Assembly (NCBI GenBank): GCA_028279875.1
Contig: JANQMU010000017.1
Location: 1-39,058 of the forward strand
Reading direction: 5' to 3'
DNA length: 39,058 bases
Source of the DNA: Rhizobiaceae bacterium
Lineage (GTDB): Bacteria > Pseudomonadota > Alphaproteobacteria > Rhizobiales > Rhizobiaceae
Part shown: one piece after another, positions 15,908 to 24,239 of the stretch
How positions within the stretch are numbered: the first letter of the stretch is position 1
How the letters are laid out: the number at the start of each line of letters is the position of its first letter
Made by a program: the position numbers and the translations under genes
Notes under the pieces: generated by a model
Told to the model about the DNA's origin: nothing
Database searches by the model: none
What the model saw: the letters and a program-made list of their open reading frames with translations, nothing else

Positions 15908-16803
15908 CGCAGATTGGTCCTTGCCTGCATGCGCAGATAGATGACGCAGACGACACTGGTCATCAGCAGGATGACGCCGCTGGAGGCCGCGGCCTGATCG
16001 AATTTGAAGAACTGGAAGCCCTGCTGATAGGTATAGACCGCCATCACATTGGTCAGGTTCCGCGGTCCGCCGCCAGTCATGATGTAGTTCATCTCGAAAT
16101 GGCCGAATCCGGTCATGAACAGCAGCGCCAGCAGCACCAGCATCACCGGCCGCAGCATCGGCAGGGTCACGTGGCGGAATTTCTGCAGGATATTCGCCCC
16201 GTCCATGTCGGCGGCCTCATAGAGATTTCTGTCGATCGACTGCAGGCCGGCCAGCAGAAAGACGATGATGAAGGGAAGGCCGTTCCACACGCGCACCGCC
16301 ACCACCGACATCATCGGAATGCTGAACGGCCCGATTGTCGTCGGGTCGGTCAGAAACCGGATATCGCCGGTGATCCATCCCCAGTCGCGCAGCAAGGCGT
16401 TGATCGGGCTGCGGTCGGTCTGTAGCAGCCACATCCAGATCGCCGAAGCCACCACCGGAGGCACGAACCAAGGCACCAGGATGGCGGTGCGTAGCACCGC
16501 CCGGCCGCGAAATTTCAGATTGATGATCTGGGCGAGGAAGAGCCCCATGGCCACCGAGATGCCCACCGCCAGGATGGTGAAAAGCACCGTCTGAATCACG
16601 GTCTGGACGAACCGCTCATCGGCAAAGACCGTGTAATAGTTCTGAAGCCCGACCCATTGCGAACCATGTTCCTGCAGCCGCAGCAGATCGTAGGACCGGA
16701 AGCTGAGGATCAGCGAGGCGATCATCGGATAGATGCCCAACAGAAGCGTCAGGATCAGCGCCGGCGCGACCATCACGTAGCAGAAGAGATATTTGCGGTT
16801 CAT
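15904..16803 (-). CDS. MalF-type sugar ABC permease
   Basis: I start at the ATG at 16803, giving 299 residues. The frame stays open to a GTG at 16839, but that codon lies in the intercistronic hairpin loop. The protein starts with a membrane helix (YLFCYVMVAPALILTLLLG). It has about six hydrophobic segments and the coupling loop NLYEAADMDGANILQKFRHV, with the EAAxxDG pattern. It forms the channel together with the MalG-type protein. The binding site before 16803 is weak, so translation may depend on the upstream gene. Confidence 0.9.
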   Translation of the reverse strand: MNRKYLFCYVMVAPALILTLLLGIYPMIASLILSFRSYDLLRLQEHGSQWVGLQNYYTVFADERFVQTVIQTVLFTILAVGISVAMGLFLAQIINLKFRGRAVLRTAILVPWFVPPVVASAIWMWLLQTDRSPINALLRDWGWITGDIRFLTDPTTIGPFSIPMMSVVAVRVWNGLPFIIVFLLAGLQSIDRNLYEAADMDGANILQKFRHVTLPMLRPVMLVLLALLFMTGFGHFEMNYIMTGGGPRNLTNVMAVYTYQQGFQFFKFDQAAASSGVILLMTSVVCVIYLRMQARTNLR

Positions 16804-16825
16804 GGCTTTACTGCAGAATGAAGAT

Positions 16826-16854
16826 TGCCGCCGGGACACGGGGCCCCGGCGGCA
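16826..16854 (-). promoter_or_regulatory. Intercistronic hairpin after the sugar-binding-protein gene
   Basis: TGCCGCCGGG (16826-16835) pairs perfectly with CCCGGCGGCA (16845-16854), a ten-base, almost purely GC stem with a nine-base loop. It lies 14 bases past the binding-protein stop and before the first permease. No U run follows, so it may act mainly as a 3' barrier that stabilises the binding-protein message, not as a terminator. Confidence 0.7.
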
Positions 16855-16868
16855 CGGGAGGCTGGACT

Positions 16869-18167
16869 TTACCGGTCCAGTTCGGCCTGCATCCGTTCCT
16901 GCGCCTTGGCGATGCTGGTATCCATGTCGTCCTGTTCGACGATGACATCATACATCAGGTCATAGATGATCCCGCCGGGCTCCGGCGTCGCGATGGCGCT
17001 CCAGGCCGGTGCCGGATGCTGGGAGGTATGGGCGTCCTTGAGGGCGACGGCCACGACCTTCTTCCAGGGGCGGTCCGACCAGAAATCCGAAGCCATGACG
17101 GCCGGCTTGGTGCTGACGGTGCCGGATGCCTCGGTCAGTTGCTGCATGTTCTCGTCACGGGCGAGGAACTTCATCCACTCGACGCACTCCTTGACATTGT
17201 CCGATCCGCGCAGCACGCCGACATAGCCGGCACCGCTGAAGCTTGCCGCATTGTCCGGACCCTTGGCGCTCGGCGCCATGGCCCAGGTGCCGTCAAGCTC
17301 CGGAAAATCGCGGTCGAGCCGCACGCCCCAGGATTGTTCGGCGCTGCCGATCAGGCCGATCCTGCCGTTGACGAAGAGGTTCAGCGGCTTGAAGCTCTTT
17401 TCCATACTGTCGGGATCGACGACCTTGTGCTCCCACATCAGGTCGCGCATGAAACCCAGCGCGTCGCGCATGGCCTGGTTGTCGATGGTGGCGGTCTTGC
17501 CGTCCTCGGACATGAATTCGCCACCCGCCTGCCAGTAATAGGGCAACAGCCAGGACACGGTGTTGGACGCGGTGCCGTAGGCGAAGCCGTAGCGTTCGAC
17601 ATTGCCATTGGCATCGCGCTTCGTCAGTTTTTTCGCCGCATCGACGATTTCGTCCCAGGTGGTCGGTGCCGCCGTGACGCCGGCTTCCTTCATCGCCTTG
17701 GTGTTGAACATCATGGCGCGGATATCGCCGCGCCAGGGGATGCCGTAGAAATCGCCCTGCCAGAAGCCGTCCTGCAGCGAGCCGGTATAGAATTCGGTTT
17801 CCAGATCGGGAAATTCACCGCGATAGTCATTGATCGGCATCGGGCCGAACTTGTCGCCGCCGATGGCCGAGAAGGAATGCAGCCAGTACATATCGGCGCA
17901 GTCGGGATGAGTGCCGCCCTGGGCCGTCGTCAGCCAGGTCTGGAAGGCGGCCGACCAGGGCACGATCTCGTGCTGCACCTTGATGCCGCTTTCGGCCTCG
18001 AAATCCTTCACCAGCTTGGCGATGGTGTTCTTCCATTTGATCTGGTCGCCATAGGTCTGGGTCCAGAACTCGATGGAGCCGTCGGCCTGTGCCGGCTTTC
18101 CGGCGCCGAATGCCGTTGTCGCGGCCAGCGCGCACAGCGCAATCGACATCTTCAATCGGTGTTTCAT
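16869..18167 (-). CDS. Family-1 sugar-binding protein of the ABC importer
   Basis: The 432-residue protein has a signal peptide (MKHRLKMSIALCALAATTAF, cut near residue 28). Then follows SIEFWTQTYGDQIKWKNTI, and the SBP_bac_1 pattern continues with FEAESGIKVQHEIVPWSAAF. Further typical points are FYGIPWRGDIRAMMFN and the CAGY-like FSGAGYVGVLRGS. It would deliver a sugar or glycoside from the periplasm to the MalFG-type permeases. AAGGAGGAG, eight bases before the ATG, is the strongest ribosome binding site in the window. A gap of about 100 bases separates it from the isomerase genes upstream; I see no terminator there. Confidence 0.92.
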   Translation of the reverse strand: MKHRLKMSIALCALAATTAFGAGKPAQADGSIEFWTQTYGDQIKWKNTIAKLVKDFEAESGIKVQHEIVPWSAAFQTWLTTAQGGTHPDCADMYWLHSFSAIGGDKFGPMPINDYRGEFPDLETEFYTGSLQDGFWQGDFYGIPWRGDIRAMMFNTKAMKEAGVTAAPTTWDEIVDAAKKLTKRDANGNVERYGFAYGTASNTVSWLLPYYWQAGGEFMSEDGKTATIDNQAMRDALGFMRDLMWEHKVVDPDSMEKSFKPLNLFVNGRIGLIGSAEQSWGVRLDRDFPELDGTWAMAPSAKGPDNAASFSGAGYVGVLRGSDNVKECVEWMKFLARDENMQQLTEASGTVSTKPAVMASDFWSDRPWKKVVAVALKDAHTSQHPAPAWSAIATPEPGGIIYDLMYDVIVEQDDMDTSIAKAQERMQAELDR

Positions 18168-18266
18168 GGTCTTTACTCCTCCTTTGCTTCATCGCCCGCT
18201 TTTCGAGCGTTGTGTGTCGCCGGGCGCCTTGATGATGACCCGGCCCATGCGGTGTGACTGTTCACC

Positions 18267-19091
18267 TCATGCGGCGGCCTGCCTTTTCAGGCCAAGGTCG
18301 TTGCGCACGAATGCAACGCTCCGGCTCAGCCAGAGCCGTTCCGCGTCGCGCGCTGCGGCAAGGTCATCACCCAGTGGCAGCCACTGCTCGAGGATGACGC
18401 TCATCTGCGGTGCGGTGAGCGCATCCAGAACCGCCCGGGCGTCGGTTTCACCCTGGCCCAGCGGCGTTCCGTGAATGACAAAGCCCACCCCGTAAGGATC
18501 GGGTCTGATGACATAGTCTTTCAGGTGCAGGTTGATGGCGTAGGGCGCGAGCGCCGCAATGGTCTGCTCCGGCCATTCGCGCGCGCAGATGGAATTGGCG
18601 ACATCCAGGCAGACGCCGACATCATCGCTGTCGACCGCGCTGATCAGCTGCGCCAGCCTGTCGGACGGGAAATCGAAATGGTTTTCGATGGCGAGACGCA
18701 CCTTGCTGCGCGCCAGTGCTGGCAGCAGGGTGCGGATGTCGGACGCGAGATCGGCAACGGGACGGGACGCATCCGGTCCGTCGATCGCCACCCGCAGAAG
18801 GCCGGCGCCCATCTCACCACAGATGGCGACATAGTGGTCGATCAGCGCCGGATCGAACCCCTGTACGCCGAGTTCGATGGCGATACCGGCCGACTGGGCA
18901 CGCTCGCGCAGGGCCCTGCGCTCGTCATCGCTCAGCCGATGGATCGGCAGATTGTCGGCGAATTGCACGACTTCCAGGTCGTGACCGGCGGCAATGTCGA
19001 TCAGCTCGCCGGCGCCCATCGGATCGTCAGGAACGATATCCCTGTGACCGATCGACCAGCGGAAGCTGTATGTCCCGAGCCCCAGCCTCAT
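18267..19091 (-). CDS. Sugar isomerase/epimerase-like TIM-barrel protein (second of pair)
   Basis: The 274-residue protein belongs to the AP_endonuc_2 (xylose-isomerase-like) superfamily. It has the start LGLGTYSFRW and the metal-binding residues expected at strand ends: Glu in RLAIENHFDF, Asp in GVCLDVANS, His in NLHLKDY and Glu in VILEQWL. Enzymes of this fold isomerise or epimerise sugars or inositols, using a divalent metal. The start overlaps the stop of the other isomerase by four bases. The substrate is not evident from sequence. Confidence 0.8.
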   Translation of the reverse strand: MRLGLGTYSFRWSIGHRDIVPDDPMGAGELIDIAAGHDLEVVQFADNLPIHRLSDDERRALRERAQSAGIAIELGVQGFDPALIDHYVAICGEMGAGLLRVAIDGPDASRPVADLASDIRTLLPALARSKVRLAIENHFDFPSDRLAQLISAVDSDDVGVCLDVANSICAREWPEQTIAALAPYAINLHLKDYVIRPDPYGVGFVIHGTPLGQGETDARAVLDALTAPQMSVILEQWLPLGDDLAAARDAERLWLSRSVAFVRNDLGLKRQAAA

Positions 19092-20047
19092 AGCAGCGCC
19101 TTGACGAGCTGGCGGTAGGTCGTCGACGGGGTTCCCGTCCGGGCCTGGTCGGCGATGGTCTCCGGGCCGATCTTGTCCAGGACTGCGTCGAGATCCCGCA
19201 TCATTTCGAAGGTCGCCGCGATGGCGTCGACATTGTCACCGGTGCGGTTGAAAACGTCATAGGCGAACCAGCCATCATAGCCGATGCGGCGGATATAGGC
19301 GAGGGTCTCCAGGGTCTGCCACAGATGGACCGAGGCCGGCAGCATGTCCCAGTCCGCGCCGCGGTCATTGTCGTTGAAATGCACATAGAAGAGCCGCCCG
19401 GCCTCGCTGGCGATGGCAATCTCGGCGGCGGGGCATTCACCCGCCAGCAGTGCATGGCCGACATCCATGGTGACACCGAGATTGGCTGCGCCGACGCGAT
19501 CGCAAAGGTGCAGCGTCTTCGCCATCGTCGGCAGCACGATGTGGTTCCGCGATTCGAAGGCCTTGTATTCGATGGAAATCCTGACGTCGCGATTGTGATC
19601 GGCGGCTTCCGCGAAGCAGTCAGCGGTCCAGCGCCACTGATCGAAATAGTCGACCTGAAATGCATAGTCCCAGCCATCGATCAGCGGGCAGACGGATATC
19701 ATGTCCGCCCCCAGCTCGACCGACAGATCCATGGCTGTCTTGAGATAGGCGACCGTCTCGGCGCGGATGGACGGATCGCGGTTGGTAAACGAGCCTTCCT
19801 TGAATTTCCGTTCCGTCTTGATGTTCACATTGACGGCGGAAACCTGCAATCCGCTGGCCTTGAGCGCCGCGACGCCGGTGCCATCCCGGCCCAGATCCTG
19901 AGGATAGACCGGTTCGACGCCGTCGGTCAGCGGGATGTCCTTCGCCAGTTCCAGGCGGTCTTCAAAACTGCGCGGCAGTTCGAACTGGTGAAAACGATCA
20001 TTATATCCGCCGATCGTGCCGAGAAGGATGGAGTTCCTGTAAGGCAT
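19088..20047 (-). CDS. Sugar isomerase/epimerase-like TIM-barrel protein (first of pair)
   Basis: This 319-residue protein shares the same fold but is longer and only distantly similar to its neighbour. Likely metal ligands are Glu160 (RISIEYKAFE), Asp195 and His198 (TMDVGHALLAGE), and a His/Asp pair (VHFNDND) near 223-226. The VCPLIDGWDYAFQ segment is a family hallmark of isomerases in sugar catabolic clusters. It begins two bases after the regulator stop and overlaps the second isomerase. Two isomerases of this type in one operon suggest successive steps on an imported sugar, or two related substrates. Confidence 0.8.
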   Translation of the reverse strand: MPYRNSILLGTIGGYNDRFHQFELPRSFEDRLELAKDIPLTDGVEPVYPQDLGRDGTGVAALKASGLQVSAVNVNIKTERKFKEGSFTNRDPSIRAETVAYLKTAMDLSVELGADMISVCPLIDGWDYAFQVDYFDQWRWTADCFAEAADHNRDVRISIEYKAFESRNHIVLPTMAKTLHLCDRVGAANLGVTMDVGHALLAGECPAAEIAIASEAGRLFYVHFNDNDRGADWDMLPASVHLWQTLETLAYIRRIGYDGWFAYDVFNRTGDNVDAIAATFEMMRDLDAVLDKIGPETIADQARTGTPSTTYRQLVKALL

Positions 20048-20049
20048 CG

Positions 20050-20757
20050 TCAGTCGGCTTGCGGATGGGCGAGCCGCGGGAAGGGCGATTGCTGCGCCTG
20101 CCGATCGATGATCGCCAGCAACTCGTCGGTAATGCGTGTCCAGTGGTCTCGATAGAGTTCGGCCAGCAGCGGCAGGTTGCCGGCGCGGATCGCCTCATAC
20201 ATCTGCCGGTGTTCGATGGTCGACTGGCGCGGCAGTTCACGCAGGTAAAGCGCGAAAAACCGCGCCCTGTCGGTCAGTTCGCGCAAGGAATGGTAGGTGT
20301 CGCACAACCGGGCATTGCCGCAGACATCGACGACCGCATAGTGAAACTGCAGATCCGCCGTGACCCATGCCTCCCGGTCCTCGGCCTCGATCGCCGCTTC
20401 CATCGCTTCGACGGCCTGGCGCATCGGCTCAGTCAGTTCGACCCGATTTTCATGGCCGGCGATCGACAGCGCGGCTTCAAGCTCCAGTGCTTTCGCGAGC
20501 TGATGGATTTCCTTCAGATCCGTCACCGACAGCGGCAGCACCCGGGTACCGCGCCGCGGCAGGATTTCGACAAGCTTTTCGGCCTGCAGGCGCAGCAGCG
20601 CCTCGCGGACCGGCGTTCGCCCAAGGCCGAACTTGTCAGACAGTTCACGATCCGACCAGAGCGTTTCCGGCTTGAGCTGATTGGTGAGGATGGCCTCGCG
20701 GATCGCCTGATAGGACCGCTCGGACATGGATGTGGTTTTTGTATCGGCTGCACTCAT
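20050..20757 (-). CDS. GntR/FadR-type transcription regulator
   Basis: The 235-residue protein has an N-terminal winged helix (SYQAIREAILTNQLKPETL, LSDKFGLGRTPVREALLRLQ, LVEILPRRGTRVLPLS). A helical FCD ligand domain follows, with the metal-type residues in DLQFHYAVVDVCGN and IEHRQMYEAIRAGN. FCD regulators usually repress a catabolic operon until a sugar acid or similar compound binds. The gene is the first of the operon that includes the isomerases and the importer, and it carries a palindrome across its own promoter. No ribosome binding site precedes the ATG; the transcript leader would be only a few bases long. Confidence 0.92.
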   Translation of the reverse strand: MSAADTKTTSMSERSYQAIREAILTNQLKPETLWSDRELSDKFGLGRTPVREALLRLQAEKLVEILPRRGTRVLPLSVTDLKEIHQLAKALELEAALSIAGHENRVELTEPMRQAVEAMEAAIEAEDREAWVTADLQFHYAVVDVCGNARLCDTYHSLRELTDRARFFALYLRELPRQSTIEHRQMYEAIRAGNLPLLAELYRDHWTRITDELLAIIDRQAQQSPFPRLAHPQAD

Positions 20758-20761
20758 ACAC

Positions 20762-20800
20762 CATCTGATATATTAGATGAGATGACATGTAAAGCTTCAA
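20762..20800 (-). promoter_or_regulatory. Promoter and operator of the sugar operon
   Basis: The 18-base near-palindrome CATCTGATATATTAGATG (20762-20779) lies five bases before the regulator start codon. On the minus strand TTGAAG (20800-20795) and TCTAAT (20777-20772) form -35 and -10 boxes with a 17-base gap. The -10 box lies inside the palindrome. A bound GntR-type repressor would therefore block transcription of its own operon. Half-sites are CATCT and AGATG around an ATATAT core, with one mismatched base pair. Confidence 0.65.
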
Positions 20801-20898
20801 TTTTTGATGAGCAAATCCGCCCGTTCTTTTGATGGTCTCGATTGATCCGGGGACAGTGGCTCAGAGCGTGGCGCGTTCCGCCAACTCCGCCCTTGCGG

Positions 20899-21801
20899 TT
20901 AGGATTGGGCCCAGACCGGCGATTTGCCGATCCTCTCCAGCAAAAAGTCCATGAACACCCTGACTTTCGCCGTCAGCACATTCGATTTCGGGTAGAGCAG
21001 CCAGAGCACCGACCGGTCGGCGATCTCATAGTCCGGCAGCACCCGGACCAGAGAACCGTCGGCGATCTCGCCATGGACGCTCCAGAGCGAATTGGTGGAA
21101 ATGCCGGCCCCCGCGAGAGTCGCAATCTTCTGGCTCAACCCGTCATCCACGACCAGCCGGCTTTGGCGCGGATCGTATTGCGCCGTCTGTCCGTCGCGGC
21201 CGATCAATTGCTTCGGCGACTGGTCCTTGAAGGCGACCAGCCGGTGCGTGGAGAGATCATCCGGCAGGCGCGGCGTTCCGTGCTGATCGAGATAGCCCGG
21301 TGAGGCACACAGGATTCGCGTGTCATCGGCCAGCTTGCGGCCCTTGAGACTGCTGTCTTCCAGCGGCGAATTGCGCAGGGCAAGGTCGAAACTGCCCTCG
21401 ATCAGATCGAATTGCGCATCGGACAGCCGCAGATCGAGATGGACGCCGGGATGCAGGGCCAGGAATTCCGGCAGCAGCGGCGCAATATACAATTGGGCAA
21501 ATGTGCTGGGTGCCGTGAACCGCAACGTGCCCGTCGCGGTCGAACTGCCGAGTCCCAACGCCGCGCGCGCGGCGCTTTCCTGGGCCAGGATCTCCCTGGC
21601 AAAGGGCAGGAACTCGGCTCCCTCCAGCGACAGCGCCACCTTCCGGGTCGAGCGGTGCAGCAGGTCAGCGCCCACGGCGTTTTCGAGCTTTGCAAGCTTG
21701 GCACTGGCCATTGCCGGGGCCATGCCGAGTGCCCGGCCGGCGGCACTGATATTGAGCTTTTCCGCCGCCAGGACGAAGAGCCGCACGCCTTCCGTATCCA
21801 T
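20899..21801 (-). CDS. LysR-type transcription regulator
   Basis: The 300-residue protein opens with a winged helix (VRLFVLAAEKLNISAAGRAL, then GADLLHRSTRKVALSLEG) and continues with a LysR substrate domain (GTLRFTAPSTFAQLYIAPLL). The closing SVLWLLYPKSNVL pattern places it in the group close to YhaJ/AaeR-like regulators of small oxidoreductase genes. It is divergent from the DUF1330 and dehydrogenase genes starting at 21967, the usual arrangement for a LysR activator and its targets. The 141-base gap to the GntR gene holds the latter's promoter. Confidence 0.92.
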   Translation of the reverse strand: MDTEGVRLFVLAAEKLNISAAGRALGMAPAMASAKLAKLENAVGADLLHRSTRKVALSLEGAEFLPFAREILAQESAARAALGLGSSTATGTLRFTAPSTFAQLYIAPLLPEFLALHPGVHLDLRLSDAQFDLIEGSFDLALRNSPLEDSSLKGRKLADDTRILCASPGYLDQHGTPRLPDDLSTHRLVAFKDQSPKQLIGRDGQTAQYDPRQSRLVVDDGLSQKIATLAGAGISTNSLWSVHGEIADGSLVRVLPDYEIADRSVLWLLYPKSNVLTAKVRVFMDFLLERIGKSPVWAQS

Positions 21802-21966
21802 GTCATTATATCCAAAATACGAATTATGAACTTAGAAATGAGGCGTTTATATATATCTTACAAGCATTATTTCAAGCATCAGCGATGAAACACGTCGTGC
21901 AGGACATCCCTTCGGGGTTCCTAACGCCATCCGCCACCGTCAAACCAATCAGGGAGAAAGACCCAA
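21802..21966. promoter_or_regulatory. Divergent control region between LysR and DUF1330 genes
   Basis: This 165-base intergenic stretch is AT-rich in its left half (TTTATATATATCTTACAAG near 21848-21866) against GC-rich surroundings. That is expected for back-to-back promoters with a LysR site between. I cannot fix a single T-N11-A box among several possible ones. GGGAG at 21954-21958 serves the rightward gene. Confidence 0.4.
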
Positions 21967-22269
21967 ATGACCTTCTATTCCGTTCTCGCCGTCACGCCGA
22001 CCACTGAAGACTGGATTCCCGACTATATCGGACCCGCCAATGCGCTCGTCGCCCGGCACGGCGGAAAATATCTCGCCCGCACTGCCAGCCACGAGCGCCT
22101 TGAAGGCGAGGGCGAAGGCGCCGCGTTACGGATCGTCATCGAGTGGCCGTCGAAGGAGGCCGCCATGGCCTTCATGAACGACCCGGCCTATGAGCCCCAT
22201 CTCAAAGCCCGGACCGCCGGCTCCCACAGCCACCATTTTCTGATCGAAGGCAAGGACGACCTCGCCTGA
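21967..22269 (+). CDS. DUF1330-type protein, short form
   Basis: The 100-residue protein fits the DUF1330 pattern: YSVLAVTPTTEDWIPDYIGP, a Gly-Gly-Lys turn (RHGGKYLARTASHE), then IVIEWPSKEAAMAFMNDPAY and a final FLIEG strand. It is the compact form of the domain; the 155-residue protein at 12406 is longer and only distantly similar. It precedes a short-chain dehydrogenase by 41 bases, and both are likely under the divergent LysR regulator. The function of the family is unsettled. Confidence 0.8.
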   Translation: MTFYSVLAVTPTTEDWIPDYIGPANALVARHGGKYLARTASHERLEGEGEGAALRIVIEWPSKEAAMAFMNDPAYEPHLKARTAGSHSHHFLIEGKDDLA

Positions 22270-22310
22270 ATGCTGTAAGCTGCCGCGAATCCTGCTGAAC
22301 GGAAGTCACC

Positions 22311-23123
22311 ATGGCGCAAAAGAAAATCCTGATCACCGGGTCGACCGATGGGATCGGCCTGGAAACGGCGAAGATGCTGGTCTCCGATGGCCACACCGTC
22401 CTACTGCACGGGCGCAATCCGGCAAAACTGGAGGATGTGGAAAGGGCGCTCTCCGCATTGCCCGGAGACGGCCGGGTGGAGGGCCATGTGGCCGATCTGT
22501 CGCGCATGGCCGATGTTTCGGCATTTGCAACTGCCGTCGCCGAACGGCCCGCCGGACTCGATGTGCTGATCAACAATGCCGGTATCCTTCAGGCCTCCGA
22601 GAAGACGACTCCGGACGGGTTCGATGTGCGGTTCGCGGTCAACACGCTTGCCCCCTATCTGCTGGCGCGGCGGCTCTCGCCGCTTCTGGGTGCGTCCGGG
22701 CGGATCGTCAACCTGTCCTCGGCGGCACAGTCGCCGGTCGATCCGCGGGCACTGGCCGGGCAGACCGGCCTTGCCGACATGGAAGCCTATGCGCAAAGCA
22801 AGCTGGCGCTGACCATGTGGTCGCGTCACATGGCACTTGCGCAAAAGGCGGACGGCCCGGTCATCGTCGCCGTGAACCCTGGCTCGATGCTCGGCAGCAA
22901 GATGGTCAAGGAAGCCTTTGGTGTGGCCGGCGGCGATATCCGCGTCGGCGCCGACATCCTGACCCGCGCCGCCCTGTCGGAGGAGTTCGCCGCGGCGTCC
23001 GGCCAGTATTTCGACAATGATTCAGGCCAATTCGCCGCGCCGCATCCCGATGCGCTCGATGCGGGGAAATCCGAGCGGATCGTCGGCATTATCGAGACAA
23101 TCCTGTCTGAGGCGGGACAATAA
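22311..23123 (+). CDS. Short-chain dehydrogenase/reductase
   Basis: The 270-residue enzyme has the classical SDR marks: TGSTDGIG (10-16) for cofactor binding, the ADLS motif after strand 4, NNAG at 88-91, Ser in NLSSAAQ, and the catalytic Tyr160-x-x-x-Lys164 in AYAQSK. An Arg in HGRNPAKL after strand 2 favours NADP(H). The substrate is unknown. GGAAG lies seven bases before the ATG. It follows the DUF1330 gene on the same strand and was probably acquired or kept as a LysR-controlled pair. Confidence 0.9.
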   Translation: MAQKKILITGSTDGIGLETAKMLVSDGHTVLLHGRNPAKLEDVERALSALPGDGRVEGHVADLSRMADVSAFATAVAERPAGLDVLINNAGILQASEKTTPDGFDVRFAVNTLAPYLLARRLSPLLGASGRIVNLSSAAQSPVDPRALAGQTGLADMEAYAQSKLALTMWSRHMALAQKADGPVIVAVNPGSMLGSKMVKEAFGVAGGDIRVGADILTRAALSEEFAAASGQYFDNDSGQFAAPHPDALDAGKSERIVGIIETILSEAGQ

Positions 23124-23160
23124 GGGAAACGACCAACGGACGCGACACGGTGCAGTCGGC

Positions 23161-24099
23161 TCAGGCGTCCTGATCCTGGATTGTGATCACCACATTCCCT
23201 TTCTTGTGTCCCTTGTCGACATAGCGGTGCGCTTCGACAATCTGATCGAGCGGGTAGGATCTGTCGATGACGGCCCTGAATTGGCCTGACTCCATCAAGG
23301 TGTTGATGAGGGTAAGAAATTCGGCGCGGGATTTGAGCAGACTGTCATCGACGGACAGATATTGGCCGGTCTCCGACAGGGCGTTTCGGCACTGGCGTTT
23401 CAGTTCCGAGCTTTTGTCTTCTCCTACGGCGTCGAGCACAAGGTCGTAGCGTTCCTGCCGGCCGGTCAGATCGTCCGCCGTGTAATCGAGAACCGTTTCG
23501 GCGCCGAGGGATTTTACCAGATCCAGATTGGCGGTGCTGCACACACCGGTCACATCGGCGCCGAAATGCCTGGCAAGCTGCACGGCAGCCGTTCCGATCG
23601 CGCCCGAAGCGCCATAGATGAGCACTTTCTTCCGGCTTCGGATATCGGCCTTGTCCAGGCAATGGCCCGCCAGCAGCCCGCCATAGGCGACGGCAGCGGC
23701 CTCCTGAAAGCTCATATGAGAAGGCTTTTTCACCAGGCACGCCTTTTCCGACAGGCAGATATACTCCGCATAGGCTCCGAATCCGGCGCCGGTCATGCCG
23801 TAAACCTGATCCCCCGGTTTGAACCGCGTCACATTCGTGCCGACTGACTCAACCTCACCGGCCAGCACCAGGCCGATGATCGGCCGTCTTGGTCTGGTGA
23901 TGCCGATGATCAGCCTGAACATCAGGATCATCGGGTTCCAGAGGGGAAACCGGAACGCACGGACCCGGCAGTCGCTTGCCGTCACGGCCGTCGCGAAGCT
24001 CTTGACGCATATCTGGTTTTTCCCGGGCGTCGGCTTTTCCACCTCCCTGACTTCAAGAACCTCCGGCGGTCCGTATCGTGTGCAGGCAATTGCTTTCAT
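23161..24099 (-). CDS. Quinone-oxidoreductase-like MDR protein
   Basis: The 312-residue protein is a zinc-free medium-chain dehydrogenase/reductase. MKAIACTRYGPPEVLEVREV is the usual start, PGDQVYGMTGAGFGAYAEYI spans the substrate lobe, and the NADP site is VLIYGASGAIGTAAVQLARH. The zinc-binding cysteines of alcohol dehydrogenases are missing. A hydrophobic insert at about residues 53-72 (WNPMILMFRLIIGI) is shared with a subgroup annotated as NAD(P)-dependent alcohol dehydrogenases. It is transcribed away from an AraC-type regulator. The ribosome binding site is weak. Confidence 0.9.
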   Translation of the reverse strand: MKAIACTRYGPPEVLEVREVEKPTPGKNQICVKSFATAVTASDCRVRAFRFPLWNPMILMFRLIIGITRPRRPIIGLVLAGEVESVGTNVTRFKPGDQVYGMTGAGFGAYAEYICLSEKACLVKKPSHMSFQEAAAVAYGGLLAGHCLDKADIRSRKKVLIYGASGAIGTAAVQLARHFGADVTGVCSTANLDLVKSLGAETVLDYTADDLTGRQERYDLVLDAVGEDKSSELKRQCRNALSETGQYLSVDDSLLKSRAEFLTLINTLMESGQFRAVIDRSYPLDQIVEAHRYVDKGHKKGNVVITIQDQDA

Positions 24100-24191
24100 T
24101 GATCCAACCCATCCGTTCGCGCTGCGCCTTGCGGCCGGTCACCCTTGTGAATGTTAGCAGACACTGGATAATTCATGGTGCAATGATCTGC

Positions 24192-24222
24192 CATGATCGC
24201 CGGTTGCATGATCATGATCATG
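24192..24222. promoter_or_regulatory. Perfect 16-bp palindrome and CATGATC repeats
   Basis: CATGATCATGATCATG at 24207-24222 is its own reverse complement. CATGATC also occurs at 24192-24198, giving three copies that start at 24192, 24207 and 24213. The group lies between the divergent MDR and AraC-type genes, about 17 bases before the latter's start. It is the obvious candidate operator for that regulator. Autoregulation would follow from its closeness to the start. Confidence 0.6.
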
Positions 24223-24239
24223 GGTAACAGGAGACACAT

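Noticed and set aside
16818..18257. Plus-strand open frame of 479 codons over the sugar-binding-protein gene
   Set aside because: The minus strand encodes a clear SBP_bac_1 protein with signal peptide and a strong ribosome binding site; the plus frame has neither.
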